DNA of 64,000 bases from Heliorestis convoluta (GTDB lineage: Bacteria; Bacillota; Desulfitobacteriia; Heliobacteriales; Heliobacteriaceae): positions 2,337,501-2,401,500 of the forward strand of contig NZ_CP045875.1 of NCBI RefSeq assembly GCF_009649955.1. The letters are read 5' to 3'. Below, one piece after another: positions 35,394 to 45,632 of this stretch (position 1 is the first letter of the stretch; every line of letters starts with the position of its first letter). Both the position numbers and the translations under genes were made by a program. The notes beneath the pieces were generated by a model, which made no database searches, was not told the origin of the DNA, and saw nothing but the letters and a program-made list of their open reading frames with translations.

Positions 35394-35969
35394 ATGTCTA
35401 CGTTCGTATGTCCTTGGTGGATGGGGTATTTACTACTGAATCCTTTTCGAAAACTAATTCACGATCCTCACAAAATTCTAGGCAAACAGGTAAAGCACGG
35501 GATGAAAGCAATGGATGTAGGATGCGCAATGGGATACTTTAGTTTGCCTATGGCAAAGATGGTCGGAGATCAAGGCAAGGTTATTTGCATTGATCTTCAG
35601 GATAAAATGCTCGAAAGACTGGTTAAAAGGGCTACAAAAGAAGATCTACTTCATCGAATCGAGACCCGAGTTTGCAGTTATGACTCCTTAAAAGTAAGCG
35701 ATATGAAAGAAGAGATCGATTTTGTCTTGGCTTTTGCAATGATTCATGAAGTTAAGGATAAGGAGCGCCTATATAAAGAGCTTTACGAAGTGTTAAAACC
35801 AAAGGGCACTTTGCTGGTCGTTGAACCCAAAGGACATGTGAGCGAAAAAGACTTTGCTTATAGCATGACTCTATGTGAAGAAAGCGGCTTTACACTGATG
35901 GAGCGTCCGGTTATTGGGAAAAGTAATGGTGCCTTGTTTCAGAAAGGTATCGCCTTTAATCAAAAGTAG
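35394..35969 (+). CDS. SAM-dependent methyltransferase, class I, 191 aa
   Basis: The motif MDVGCAMGYFSLP is the SAM-binding motif I, followed by KVICIDLQDKML (motif II) and LKPKGTLLVVEPKGHV. It belongs to the UbiE/Methyltransf family, but the substrate is not predictable. AGAAGGAG precedes the ATG. A conserved-looking Cys-Trp N-terminus (FVCPWWMGYLL) is a feature of a subgroup of these proteins. It may be on the same transcript as the ABC gene 112 bases upstream. Confidence 0.85.
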   Translation: MSTFVCPWWMGYLLLNPFRKLIHDPHKILGKQVKHGMKAMDVGCAMGYFSLPMAKMVGDQGKVICIDLQDKMLERLVKRATKEDLLHRIETRVCSYDSLKVSDMKEEIDFVLAFAMIHEVKDKERLYKELYEVLKPKGTLLVVEPKGHVSEKDFAYSMTLCEESGFTLMERPVIGKSNGALFQKGIAFNQK

Positions 35970-35972
35970 GAT

Positions 35973-36016
35973 GGCAAGTGCTTAAGGTGTATTACACCCA
36001 AAGCCTTGCCTTTTTA
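35973..36016 (+). terminator. Terminator after the methyltransferase gene
   Basis: GGCAAG (35973-35978) pairs with CTTGCC (36005-36010) around an inner GGTGTA/TACACC hairpin, followed by five Ts. Confidence 0.8.
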
Positions 36017-36083
36017 TTTTGCCACCAGAATTGAGTAGGACGGTTTTCTTTTTTCCACAAAAAAATCAACAAAGCTTTTCAGA

Positions 36084-36635
36084 TTGACATCGGTTCAAAG
36101 CATAAAAGCCAATCCTTATTTTGAGCTCTTTTTTGTTCAGGGAACGGACGGCATGCAGACAGCTCGTAGCAGTGGAGAACTTGGCGATCGTGCAAACCGT
36201 TGGTGGTTTAAGAAGATCATGGATGGGCCAGACAAACCTTTTGTTAGCAAATCCTACTACTCCATAAGCGGAAATATGGCTGTATCGTCCGTTATTATGC
36301 CTATCTATCGGGACAACGAACTTGTCGGGATTTTTGGCAGCGATTTAAAACTAGAGTCTCTTCAGGAGTTGGTGGATCGTACAATTGAAGGGCAGGAGCG
36401 GTATGCCTATATCATTGACGGTGAGGGATATGTCGTCGCCCAGGAAATTAAGAAGCTGGCCGAGCAAACGTCTGAGGCGACGAAGGAAATTACAGACCTT
36501 ATTGTTGCAACCCAGACGAATGTGAAGAAAGTGGTTTCAATGATCAGTGAAAGTTCTCAACAAATGGAACAAGGCTTTCATTTTTGCTTCAATCATGACA
36601 TTAGAGAAGGCAATTGTGTGTTTAAACAGGCGTAA
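36084..36635 (+). pseudogene. Remnant of a methyl-accepting chemotaxis receptor
   Basis: Residues ~1-118 are a piece of an extracellular dCache sensor domain (YFELFFVQGTDGMQT, then VIMPIYRDNELVGIFGSDL). The sequence then jumps to a fragment of the cytoplasmic signalling domain (QEIKKLAEQTSEATKEIT, a typical MCP stretch) without the second membrane helix, HAMP or the EAGE hairpin tip. The last ~20 residues are out of frame. The start is a TTG with no ribosome site. An internal deletion plus loss of both ends best explains it. Confidence 0.85.
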
Positions 36636-36680
36636 CCAGGTCGTATCAACTTTTTCAATCCTTTGCTCTGCTTTATTTAA

Positions 36681-39422
36681 TCAACCCGTATTACCAACTC
36701 CTGCTGCAATGCCACTTATGGTAAGCAAGACATCTGTAAAGAGATCATCATCATCTTCCACATGCTCGCGCATTTCTTTAATCAATTCCACTTGTATAAA
36801 GTTTAAGGGGCATATATAACTGCTTCTTCTTTCAACCCAATCAACAATATTTGGGGAATGCTCAGGGCATTTCTCTTTCGTAATTTTCTTTACAATTTCT
36901 TCGGTTCGTCTAAATTCTGCTACGATATCATTAAAAACTTCATCGGCAACCTTTTTATCTTGAACCAATTTCTTGTATTCCGTCGCGATGGTTATGTCCG
37001 CTTTGGTCAGTGCAATTTGCAAATTTTGAATCACTGCACGGAAAAAGGGCCACTTTTCATACATTTCTTCTAACAACTTCATGTTGGCTTCCGATTCTTC
37101 GGCAAAGCTTGATAATCCCGTTCCTGCTGCGTACCAGGCAGCGAAAAATAGGCGAGTTTGGGTCCAAGAAAAAACCCAGGGAATGGCCCTTAAATCTTCA
37201 AAGCGAGTGCTGTTTTTACGAGCCATGGGACGAGAGCCAATCTTTAATTCACCGAGCTCCATTAATGGAGTGGCTTGCTTAAAGTATTTTAAAAAGTTTT
37301 CATTATGGAAAACGAGGGATTGATATTTTTTCAAGGATATTCTCGTTACTTTTTCCATTGCCATTTCCCAGGCCTCTGCTTGCAAAGCCCAATTTTTTTG
37401 CTCTTTTGTGATTGCACCCTTTAATAAGGCTGTAGCAGCTTGCTCTAAGTTCAAGTAAGCAATATCGGGTTGCAAATAACGAGAAGAAAGTACTTCTCCC
37501 TGTTCTGTAATTTTCACGCTGTTTCCTAAGATTTCTGGCGGCTGAGACATAATGCTTTTATTCAAAGGCAAGGCGCCTCGACCTAACGTACCGCCTCGAC
37601 CGTGGAAAAATTTCACAGAAACAGCCTGTTCTTTCGCAATTCGATCAATCTCTTGCTGCGCTTTGTAGAGTCGCCAATGAGCTGTTAAGGTACCACCATC
37701 TTTGCTACCGTCAGAATAGCCGAGCATGATTTCTTGGTGATGATTGCGCGCTTGCAATTGCTGGCGATATATATCCATGCTAAAAAGTGTTTTCATCATC
37801 TCAGGTCCTGCCAGTAAATCATCGATCGTTTCTAAGAGCGGTGCAACGTTGATATCGCTTTCCACTTGACCCGTTGGCAAGACGCGATAAATCCCTGCTT
37901 CTTTCGCCAGTACTAAGACTTCAAGTATATCGCTAACCGATTGCGTTTTACTAATCAGATACACTTCAATTGCACGTTTCCCAAAGGTCTGATGGGCTCT
38001 GCGAATCATGCGAAAAACATTTAACATTTCTTCTGTTGCTTCTGAATATTCGGCATGGACGATGACTAAAGATCGGGGATCCCTTAAAACTTTTTGTAAT
38101 AGTATGATCTTTTCATGCTCTGTAAGGTCTGCATATTTTTCCGTGATCGCCACTCTTTGTAGCAATTCTGTAATCGCTGCCTCATGCTCACCGCTATGGT
38201 TTCGCACATCGAGCGAAAGAAGGTGGAAGCCAAATAACTGAACTTGACGAATGATTTTGGATAACATTTTCTTTTCATATTCCACTGGATGATGCTGTTG
38301 TACACTTTCCCGAATGGACAATAAATCTTCTAACAGTTGATCTGGCGACTGATAACCCCTGCTGGGTTCTCCGATATGTCTAAGCCTTTCAAGCATAATG
38401 GCGAATTTCCGGCGATAGATTTCCGTTGGCACGGGCCATTTTTTCTTGTCCTTTACATACAACTCTTCCTCTTGCCGTACCTTCTCTTGAAAGGCATTGC
38501 TAACCTCTACACGGTTCGTCGAGTGACTGAATCTTCTCATTAACTCTACCAAGGCTTTGTCGTATTTTTTTAGCACCAGCTCTCTTTGTTTTAACAAAGT
38601 TTGACTTGTAATGGCAGAGGTTACATTGGGATTTCCATCGCGGTCACCACCAATCCAGGAACCAAAACGTAAAAAGTTAGGAACTTTTACTTCTTGTCGC
38701 CCGTAAAGGGCTTCGAGCTCTTTTTCTAAATCTTGATGAACATCAGGCAATATATCAAATAAGGTTTCTTCAAAATAACGAAGACCCTGTCTTACTTCAT
38801 CCATGACCGTGGGTTTTTGGCAATGAAGTTCGTCAGTTTGCCATAAAGCAGCAATTTCGTTAAACAAACTTTGATCCAATTTTCGTAAATCTTTCGCCGG
38901 TATCATCGGTTGATCTAAGCGTTGAAGGAGCGATAAAATCCTTTTCTTAATATCTAGCACCGTTCGTCTTGAGGCTTCTGTCGGATGTGCCGTAATCACT
39001 AATTCGAATGATAAACGATTTAATACTTGTTGAATGGTTTCTTTAGAGATTTGCTTCTCCTTCATTGTAAGAATAGCGCTCTCTAACGTATCAGGATGGC
39101 TTTCGAGTTCCTCATGGAGTCTCAGTTCCCGATTTTTACGAATGAGATGGTATTCTTCAGCAATATTGATGAGACGCAGATGGATCGCAAAAGCACGAAT
39201 TACCTGCTGTCGTAACGGAGGCTTTAGTTGAATCATTTCCTCTTTTAATGCTTTGTATAAGCTTTCAGAGTTATTGCTTTCTAACATTGCTGTCATTTCT
39301 CTAATTTTATGTATCTGTTGCAATAAAGCCTTTCCACCATGGTGTTCTAGTATTTGGTCCAGCACTCGTCTTAACTTTTCTAAGTCCTGTTGTAGCTGCA
39401 TAGAACAAGCATTCATATCCAT
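36681..39422 (-). CDS. ppc: Phosphoenolpyruvate carboxylase
   Basis: This 913-aa enzyme makes oxaloacetate from PEP and bicarbonate. The catalytic His lies in TAHPTEASRRT and the glycine-rich loop is FHGRGGTLGRG; the C-terminus ISGIAAGVGNTG is the conserved end of the family. GGTGATATC precedes the ATG. Length is normal for the bacterial type. A beta-carbonic anhydrase gene 1.8 kb away can supply its bicarbonate. Confidence 0.97.
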   Translation of the reverse strand: MDMNACSMQLQQDLEKLRRVLDQILEHHGGKALLQQIHKIREMTAMLESNNSESLYKALKEEMIQLKPPLRQQVIRAFAIHLRLINIAEEYHLIRKNRELRLHEELESHPDTLESAILTMKEKQISKETIQQVLNRLSFELVITAHPTEASRRTVLDIKKRILSLLQRLDQPMIPAKDLRKLDQSLFNEIAALWQTDELHCQKPTVMDEVRQGLRYFEETLFDILPDVHQDLEKELEALYGRQEVKVPNFLRFGSWIGGDRDGNPNVTSAITSQTLLKQRELVLKKYDKALVELMRRFSHSTNRVEVSNAFQEKVRQEEELYVKDKKKWPVPTEIYRRKFAIMLERLRHIGEPSRGYQSPDQLLEDLLSIRESVQQHHPVEYEKKMLSKIIRQVQLFGFHLLSLDVRNHSGEHEAAITELLQRVAITEKYADLTEHEKIILLQKVLRDPRSLVIVHAEYSEATEEMLNVFRMIRRAHQTFGKRAIEVYLISKTQSVSDILEVLVLAKEAGIYRVLPTGQVESDINVAPLLETIDDLLAGPEMMKTLFSMDIYRQQLQARNHHQEIMLGYSDGSKDGGTLTAHWRLYKAQQEIDRIAKEQAVSVKFFHGRGGTLGRGALPLNKSIMSQPPEILGNSVKITEQGEVLSSRYLQPDIAYLNLEQAATALLKGAITKEQKNWALQAEAWEMAMEKVTRISLKKYQSLVFHNENFLKYFKQATPLMELGELKIGSRPMARKNSTRFEDLRAIPWVFSWTQTRLFFAAWYAAGTGLSSFAEESEANMKLLEEMYEKWPFFRAVIQNLQIALTKADITIATEYKKLVQDKKVADEVFNDIVAEFRRTEEIVKKITKEKCPEHSPNIVDWVERRSSYICPLNFIQVELIKEMREHVEDDDDLFTDVLLTISGIAAGVGNTG

Positions 39423-39636
39423 TTTGATATCACCGATCCTTTACACATTGTGTCCATGACAGAACAAGAGCTTTGATATTTGGATTCATATATTCAGTTT
39501 CTTCGGATCGACTATATTTTTCGACGCGAAATATATAACCCCTGCTACTTTCTCCGCCATGCATAATAAAATCAAGGGTTAGATAGTTCTTAAACGAATC
39601 CTTCTGGTCTGATCTATCGAGGTACCTCAAATATTC

Positions 39637-39677
39637 AAAAAACGACAAGAAAGCACAGCTGCCTTCTTGTCGTTTTT
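39637..39677 (-). terminator. Terminator of dapL
   Basis: AAAAACGACAAGAA pairs with TTCTTGTCGTTTTT around a short asymmetric loop, followed on the minus strand by TTTTTTGAAT. It lies 46 bases beyond the dapL stop. The 39423-39636 interval between ppc and this hairpin holds no gene I accept. Confidence 0.85.
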
Positions 39678-39722
39678 GAATTCTTACGTGAATCTTTACG
39701 GTGATTTATAAAGCTTTTTCCT

Positions 39723-40952
39723 TTACATTCTAGTCCGAATTCTTTCTAGCGCCTTTTCCGTGTTTTCTCTTGTACCAAAGGCTGTCAGGCGGAAGTAGCC
39801 TTCACCGCTTGCACCAAAGCCTGCACCGGGTGTGCCGACAACATTGGCTTGGTTCAAAAGCGTATCGAAGAAGTCCCAAGAGCTTACATTGTCAGGCGTT
39901 TTCAGCCAGATGTAGGGAGCGTTGACACCGCCAAAGACTTTGTAGCCAGCGTTGATCAAGCCTTCTCGAATGATTGTAGCATTGTCCATGTAGTAGCGGA
40001 TGTTGGCCTGGATTTCTTTTTGCCCTGCTTCAGAGTAAATGGCTGCAGCGGCCGCTTGCACAGGATAGGATACACCATTAAATTTTGTTGTCTGTCTTCT
40101 CAGCCAGAAGCTGTTCAAGCTGTGGGCATTGCCTTGTGAATCATAAGCTTTCACTTCTTTGGGTACAACGGTGTAGGCGCAGCGCGTGCCTGTAAAGCCA
40201 GCTGTCTTAGAGTAGCTGCGGAACTCTACAGCAACTTCGCGAGCCCCTTCAATTTCGTAGATGCTGCGAGGAATGTTCTCTTCTTGGATAAATGCTTCAT
40301 AGGCAGCGTCAAAGAGAATGAGCGCTTTGTTATCTCGCGCGTAATCGACCCATTGCTTCAGCTCATCTTTCGTTAAGGTCATGCCTGTGGGGTTGTTCGG
40401 GAAGCACAGATAGATCATGTCTACTTTGGTTGTGGGCAATTGGGGCTTCATGCCGTTTTCTTCTGTACAAGGCAGATAGACAATGCCATCGAATTGACCT
40501 TTGGCATTGAAAGCACCAGTACGACCGGCCATAACATTGCTGTCTACGTAGACAGGATAAACGGGGTCTGTTACGGCAATGATGTTAGTAACGCCTAAAA
40601 TATCAGGGAAGTTGGCTGTATCTGTTTTGGCGCCGTCGCTGATAAAGACTTCATCGGTGTTCAATTCCACACCGAGGGGTTTATAATCATTTTCGATAAT
40701 TTTTTCGCTTAGAAATTCATAGCCTTGCTCTGGTCCATAGCCTCTGAAAGATTCAGCACGACCCATCTCGTCTACAGCTGCTTTCATTGCGTCGACAATG
40801 GCTGGTGAAAGGGGTCGAGTCACATCACCAATGCCTAAGCGAATGATATCTGCATCTGCGTTCTCTGCTTTGAATTGATTCACTCTGCGAGCAATCTCCG
40901 AAAAAAGGTAGCTGCCAGGCAACTTCAAATAATTCTCGTTAATTAATACCAT
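39723..40952 (-). CDS. dapL: LL-diaminopimelate aminotransferase
   Basis: This 409-aa PLP enzyme converts tetrahydrodipicolinate directly to LL-diaminopimelate for lysine and peptidoglycan. Family motifs: [11 protein letters not shown] near the N-terminus, FPNNPTGM, and the PLP-lysine in [17 protein letters not shown] is 13 bases before the ATG. DapL is found in chlamydiae, cyanobacteria, methanogens and some Clostridia, fitting the taxonomic assignment. Confidence 0.96.
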   Translation of the reverse strand: MVLINENYLKLPGSYLFSEIARRVNQFKAENADADIIRLGIGDVTRPLSPAIVDAMKAAVDEMGRAESFRGYGPEQGYEFLSEKIIENDYKPLGVELNTDEVFISDGAKTDTANFPDILGVTNIIAVTDPVYPVYVDSNVMAGRTGAFNAKGQFDGIVYLPCTEENGMKPQLPTTKVDMIYLCFPNNPTGMTLTKDELKQWVDYARDNKALILFDAAYEAFIQEENIPRSIYEIEGAREVAVEFRSYSKTAGFTGTRCAYTVVPKEVKAYDSQGNAHSLNSFWLRRQTTKFNGVSYPVQAAAAAIYSEAGQKEIQANIRYYMDNATIIREGLINAGYKVFGGVNAPYIWLKTPDNVSSWDFFDTLLNQANVVGTPGAGFGASGEGYFRLTAFGTRENTEKALERIRTRM

Positions 40953-41111
40953 AGTTTCAAAAAACTCCTTCTCTCAAAAAGGTTGTCTTTATTTATGATA
41001 TATTTTCCCTGTAGCAATGTCAAAGTCTGTATTTAAAGTATACAGGGATACTTGAGTACGGAGCCATTGAGTGTACATAGGGTCTCTGGAATTAGAGATT
41101 ATAGGCATAAT

Positions 41112-41166
41112 AAAAAAGCCAGCTCTTTTCGTATCGAAGGGATACAAAAAAAGCTGGCTTTTTATG
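41112..41166 (-). terminator. Terminator of the carbonic anhydrase gene (bidirectional)
   Basis: AAAAAGCCAGCT pairs with AGCTGGCTTTTT around an inner GTATC/GATAC hairpin. A/T runs on both sides make it usable in both directions. Between it and dapL (40953-41111) only the dapL promoter region is expected. Confidence 0.88.
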
Positions 41167-41207
41167 GGGTTATGAGCATAGGAGGAATTAGAACCGTCCC
41201 CCCAGTG

Positions 41208-41825
41208 TTATTCGAAAAAGACAACTTCGCCAGACTGTAAAAGATACTTAGCACCGACAATAGATATTTTGCCTTGCTCTACCAATGGACGAAGAGTTTC
41301 GTTATTCATAAGTTTTTCAACGACGGCTTCTACATTTTTATCGGTCGCTGCTTCATACAGTAAAGTTTCTTCGTAGCCTTCGTTCTGCGCTTTTTGAACT
41401 GATGGATGAATCAATGAAAGTAGTTTTGCCATATTGCTGTCTCCGAGACTTTCCCCTGCGGTGCAGCAAGTATCAACAGCCGCTCTGACAGCGCCACACT
41501 TTTCATGACCTAATACAACAACGAGGGGGCTTTGTAGATGCTCTACTGCATATTCCACAGAAGCCATTGCAACAGCATCAACAACGTTGCCAGCCATTCG
41601 AACAATGAAAAGGTCGCCTAGGGCTTGATCAAAAACAATTTCAGGTGGTACCCTGGAATCAGAACAACCAACAATGATAGCAAAAGGCGCTTGCCCTTGC
41701 TCGTTCAGTTCTTTCCGACGTTCTTCACCGATGTTTTTACTTGCAAGCTGGTTCTCTACGTACCGCTTGTTTCCTTCTACGAGCCGTTGCTTTGATTCTT
41801 CAGGTGTTGATGCTACTTTTTTCAT
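41208..41825 (-). CDS. Beta-class carbonic anhydrase
   Basis: In this 205-aa zinc enzyme the zinc ligands are in CSDSRVPPE and GHEKCGAV, with the Asp-Arg dyad in SDSR. It interconverts CO2 and bicarbonate in the cytoplasm; the nearby PEP carboxylase is a likely consumer. GGGAGTGAAG precedes the ATG. No signal peptide. Confidence 0.95.
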   Translation of the reverse strand: MKKVASTPEESKQRLVEGNKRYVENQLASKNIGEERRKELNEQGQAPFAIIVGCSDSRVPPEIVFDQALGDLFIVRMAGNVVDAVAMASVEYAVEHLQSPLVVVLGHEKCGAVRAAVDTCCTAGESLGDSNMAKLLSLIHPSVQKAQNEGYEETLLYEAATDKNVEAVVEKLMNNETLRPLVEQGKISIVGAKYLLQSGEVVFFE

Positions 41826-42071
41826 TCTATTATCTTCACTCCCACTTCCATGATTGCTTGTCTATAACAGTTCATTCTGCCCAGCGTTTTTTATTATATC
41901 AAGGCGAGGTCTTTTGTCACAGCTTTATTTATCAAATTTGCTCTAGAAAATATTACACAGTCATAGTAACCTGAGAAGGTGCAAAAATCTTTGTTGATAA
42001 AGCGTTATTTTTAGAGCATGATAATGATCTCGAATAAGGCGCTTACTTATGTTATGAAAGGATTTATAACG

Positions 42072-42989
42072 ATGAAAACAGATGCTGCGAACTTAAGAAG
42101 AATTATCATAATGCCTCTTCTTGGTCTATTATTTCTAATGATTATTGGTGCATTCGTCGTAAACACAGTAATCAACGATAGTACTAAAAGTTCAATCTCA
42201 GCGAGTACTGCCCCGGTGCTTCTATCTGCGGATGAGCTGGGCGAAATCTACAATCAACTGTCAGTACTGAATCCCCAAGGTCTTGAAGGTGCTATCAGTG
42301 ATGCCATTAAAAATCAAGGAAAAGGCTATTACCCTGGAGAATATCTCACAGAAGGTCATATTATTTTAGGTCTTGAGAAAAAAGACAAGGACCTTATCGT
42401 CTATACGATTGCCAGTACAGGTTGGTTTGGCTTTGAAAATGCTATCTTTACCAAAACAAGCGGTACTGGTGCAATTCCTACCGTTATGACCTTTACCTAC
42501 AATGAGTTGGGAGAATATGAGCTTCTAGATTATCAAGAGCCTAGGGACGGTAGTGAATATGCACCATCCCTTAAAAAGCTTTTTCCTGAAAGCTTACAAA
42601 AACCCCTACTTTCTGGAAACATTGACACGACTGACTTGGACCGTCAACAAGAAGCACAAGCAGAAGTGTATTTGCAAAATATAGGTAGAAGTGCTCAAGT
42701 TCAAATCGATTATGTAGAAAAACAGCTGCCCGAAATTGATGTTACCGCTTCTAACAAACTTTTTAGTGAGCTGAGCAAGCATGATTCTTTTCTCAATAAC
42801 TGCCCTTACTGGCTTGGTACAAGAGAAGAAATAGAAGAAGGGATTCGCTATATCTATGAAACTGCTCAAAGCAAAGCCGACGATGGCACAGACTTGATCA
42901 CTTTTTCTAAAACCAAAGAAGATGGGGCAATGGTGGAAAAGCGAGTATACATGATTGTTGGCCAAGAGCCTATGCCTATTTACCCTTAA
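42072..42989 (+). CDS. Membrane-anchored extracytoplasmic protein, possibly related to BlaR1-associated domains
   Basis: A basic N-terminus and one hydrophobic anchor (RRIIIMPLLGLLFLMIIGAF, residues ~9-30) are followed by a ~270-residue outside domain. The stretch GTGAIPTVMTFTYNELGEY and YQEPRDGSEYAPSLKKLFP recalls C-terminal parts of M56/BlaR1-type membrane proteins of Clostridia, but no peptidase motif (HExxH) is present. The ATG at 42072 follows AAAGGAT; upstream in-frame ATGs at 42018, 42024 and 42054 lack ribosome sites. Function not assigned. Confidence 0.75.
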   Translation: MKTDAANLRRIIIMPLLGLLFLMIIGAFVVNTVINDSTKSSISASTAPVLLSADELGEIYNQLSVLNPQGLEGAISDAIKNQGKGYYPGEYLTEGHIILGLEKKDKDLIVYTIASTGWFGFENAIFTKTSGTGAIPTVMTFTYNELGEYELLDYQEPRDGSEYAPSLKKLFPESLQKPLLSGNIDTTDLDRQQEAQAEVYLQNIGRSAQVQIDYVEKQLPEIDVTASNKLFSELSKHDSFLNNCPYWLGTREEIEEGIRYIYETAQSKADDGTDLITFSKTKEDGAMVEKRVYMIVGQEPMPIYP

Positions 42990-43054
42990 TAGTTTTTTTA
43001 CAAGCAAAGTCATTCTCTGACAAGGCGAAGCAAAATGAAGAATCTTACTTTCAT

Positions 43055-43086
43055 GGTCCTCACTTTATTAAGGAGGACCTTTTTTT
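43055..43086 (+). terminator. Terminator upstream of the formate dehydrogenase-like gene
   Basis: GGTCCTC (43055-43061) pairs with GAGGACC (43073-43079), followed by seven Ts. Confidence 0.9.
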
Positions 43087-43187
43087 CATGGGGAAGTGTG
43101 AATTGAACTTACAGACCTTTTAAAGTAGAATGACAGTAGCGATATTTCGACAATATTATCAATTTTCTGAAGAAGGGGTCGCTTGCA

Positions 43188-45488
43188 ATGGAAACACTAT
43201 TGTTATTCAAAAAAGAAGCTGACATAGACATTAACAACCCTTTTTTCTTTCGTGATTACTCTTTGTGTATTAAGTGTGGGAAATGCGTTAAGGTTTGCTC
43301 TGAAATTAATGGAGCTGCCATGTATGAACTTGTCTACGGACCAAAAGGCAGAGAAGTTAGCCACCGTTTTAATGAACCCGATCATAAAGACAAGTGCACC
43401 TACTGTGGCATGTGTATCAATGTTTGCCCTGTGAAAGCCATTCAAGAAAAATCTTCTGCTGATAAAAAGGTAGATAAATTGGTGAAAACAACCTGCTCTT
43501 ACTGTGGCGTGGGTTGTCAATTGCAACTGAAAGTTCAAGATAATCAAGTTATCGGCGTTACATCTGACAAATCGAGCTCCAATAAGGGGCATTTATGTGC
43601 AAAAGGACAATTCGGATGGGAATATATTCATACTGAAAAGCGCTTAACCCATCCATTGATTAAAAAGAATGGAACCCTTACAAAGGCAACTTGGGACGAA
43701 GCTTTCGATCTGATTCAGAAGCGGTTCTGTGAAATCTCAAAGCATTATGGTAGTGAAGCTATTGCAGGCCTTGCTTCTGCGAAAATCACCAATGAAGAGA
43801 ACTATTTGTTCCAAAAATTCATGCGTTCCATTTTGAAAACGAATCACATCGACCATTGTGCGCGCTTGTGTCATGCTGCTTCCGTCGTAGGCCTGCAAGC
43901 GAGCTTTGGCAGTGGGGCTATGACCAACACCATCAATGAAATTCTAGAGTCCGATCTTCTTTTTGTAATTGGTGCCAATCCAACAGAAGCCCATCCTGTC
44001 ATTGGCTATCGAATCAAAGAAGCCCTTCGCAAAGGTGCCAAGCTGGTTGTGGCCGATCCTCGAAAAATTGAGCTATCTTCTTATGCTGACATTTTTGTAC
44101 GGCAAAACTCAGGAACAGATATTGCGCTACTCAATGGAATTGCCCATGTAATTTATAAAGAAGGTTTATGGAACAAAGAATTCGTCGCAAATCGAACGGA
44201 AGAATTTGAATCATGGGCTAAGGCCATCGAAAAATATTGCCCTGCATATGTAGCGGAAATCACTGGCATCGATGCGGAAGAGATTGTGTCGATGGCCAGA
44301 ATGATTGGACAAGCCAAAAAGATGATGATTCTTTATGCCATGGGGATTACACAGCATATACATGGAACAAATGGTGTACTCGCCATTGCCAATCTGGCGA
44401 TGCTGACAGGCAATATTGGCAAAAGAGGTGCAGGCGTAGCTCCCTTGCGCGGACAAAATAACGTACAAGGTGCCTGTGATATGGGTGCTTTGCCCAATGT
44501 GTATCCTTCCTATCAACCGATCAATGAAGAAAATAGAAAGTTCTTTGAAAGTTTTTGGGGTACCTCCTTGCCTGCAAAGCCGGGGATGACGCTTAATGAA
44601 ATTACCCATGCCGTCTATAACGGTCAGATCAAAGCCCTGTATATTGTAGGTGAAAACCCTTCCTTATCCGAGCCCAATGGCAAGCACGTTAAGGAAGGCT
44701 TTGATAAGATTGATTTTCTGGTTGTACAAGATATCTTCTTAACAGAAACAGCAGAGCAAGCCGATGTAGTCCTTCCTGCCGTTTCTTTTGCTGAAAAAGA
44801 TGGTACCTTTACTAATACAGAGCGGAAGATTCAAAGAGTTCATCGCGCCGTTTCTCCACCGGGAGAAGCAAGAGCAGACTGGGAAATCTTCATTGAACTG
44901 GCGAAGCGTTTTGGACAATTCTGGTCTTATCAAAGCCCTGAAGATATTATGAATGAGATCAATCAATGCAGCCCTCTTTACCGTGAGGCTACCTATGACC
45001 AAATCGAAGCAGGCACCGTGTACTGGAACTACCCGGGTACGCAAACACCAATTCTACATACTGAAAAATTTGTTCGTGGAAAAGGAAAGTTTCATGCTGT
45101 GGAATTTATCTCAACAGCAGCAGAAGAGCCTTGTGAAGACTACCCTCTCCTTCTAACAACAGGGCGCATGCTTCATCAATACCACACTGGAACCATGAGC
45201 AGAAAGTCAAAGCTAGAGTTGTTGCAGCCAGAAGAACATATCTTGATTCACCCGAATACGGTAGCTGCTTATGCTATGGAAAATGACGAAATCGTCTTGG
45301 TAGAATCTCGACGTGGTAAGATTAAAGCCAAGATTCGTTGTAGCGATAAAATGCCGGAAGGCGTTGTTTTTATGACTTTTCATTATGCGGAAACGCCTTC
45401 GAACATTTTAACGAATGACGCTCTCGATCCAGCTTCTAAAACTCCGGAGTTAAAAAGTTGTGCTGTGAATATTAAGAAGATTTGTTGA
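43188..45488 (+). CDS. fdhA: Formate dehydrogenase-like molybdopterin oxidoreductase, Cys form
   Basis: The N-terminal ~90 residues hold two [4Fe-4S] motifs (CIKCGKCVKVC and CTYCGMCINVCP). Then comes the Mo/W-bisPGD catalytic subunit with its own cluster motif CSYCGVGCQL and the active-site segment HCARLCHAASVVGL. The metal ligand is Cys where E. coli FdhF has selenocysteine; there is no in-frame TGA. The C-terminal dinucleotide-binding domain (LTTGRMLHQYHTGTMSRKS) is complete. Longer FdhA proteins carry an N-terminal [2Fe-2S] domain that is missing here. AAGGGGT precedes the ATG. It probably oxidises formate or reduces CO2, but no FDH partner gene is adjacent. Confidence 0.9.
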   Translation: METLLLFKKEADIDINNPFFFRDYSLCIKCGKCVKVCSEINGAAMYELVYGPKGREVSHRFNEPDHKDKCTYCGMCINVCPVKAIQEKSSADKKVDKLVKTTCSYCGVGCQLQLKVQDNQVIGVTSDKSSSNKGHLCAKGQFGWEYIHTEKRLTHPLIKKNGTLTKATWDEAFDLIQKRFCEISKHYGSEAIAGLASAKITNEENYLFQKFMRSILKTNHIDHCARLCHAASVVGLQASFGSGAMTNTINEILESDLLFVIGANPTEAHPVIGYRIKEALRKGAKLVVADPRKIELSSYADIFVRQNSGTDIALLNGIAHVIYKEGLWNKEFVANRTEEFESWAKAIEKYCPAYVAEITGIDAEEIVSMARMIGQAKKMMILYAMGITQHIHGTNGVLAIANLAMLTGNIGKRGAGVAPLRGQNNVQGACDMGALPNVYPSYQPINEENRKFFESFWGTSLPAKPGMTLNEITHAVYNGQIKALYIVGENPSLSEPNGKHVKEGFDKIDFLVVQDIFLTETAEQADVVLPAVSFAEKDGTFTNTERKIQRVHRAVSPPGEARADWEIFIELAKRFGQFWSYQSPEDIMNEINQCSPLYREATYDQIEAGTVYWNYPGTQTPILHTEKFVRGKGKFHAVEFISTAAEEPCEDYPLLLTTGRMLHQYHTGTMSRKSKLELLQPEEHILIHPNTVAAYAMENDEIVLVESRRGKIKAKIRCSDKMPEGVVFMTFHYAETPSNILTNDALDPASKTPELKSCAVNIKKIC

Positions 45489-45494
45489 GACTGC

Positions 45495-45526
45495 AAGGGT
45501 TAGATTTTTTATCTAGCCCTTTATTG
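45495..45526 (+). terminator. Weak hairpin after the formate dehydrogenase-like gene
   Basis: AAGGGTTAGAT pairs with ATCTAGCCCTT with one G-U pair. The T run after it is short. Confidence 0.5.
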
Positions 45527-45632
45527 AATAGGTCTGAAGATTTATTGACAATGAAGAAAACTCTTATTACCATTAAAAGAGTTTGTAAAACAGTTTGCAA
45601 AAAGGATAAAGCGAAAGGAGTTGGTTCTACCG

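Noticed and set aside
39430-39648. 72-codon minus-strand frame between dapL and ppc
   Set aside because: Its TTG start lies inside the dapL terminator stem and there is no ribosome site, although the translation is not obviously random.
43188-45488. Selenocysteine insertion in the formate dehydrogenase-like gene
   Set aside because: The metal-ligand codon is a normal Cys codon and no in-frame TGA occurs.
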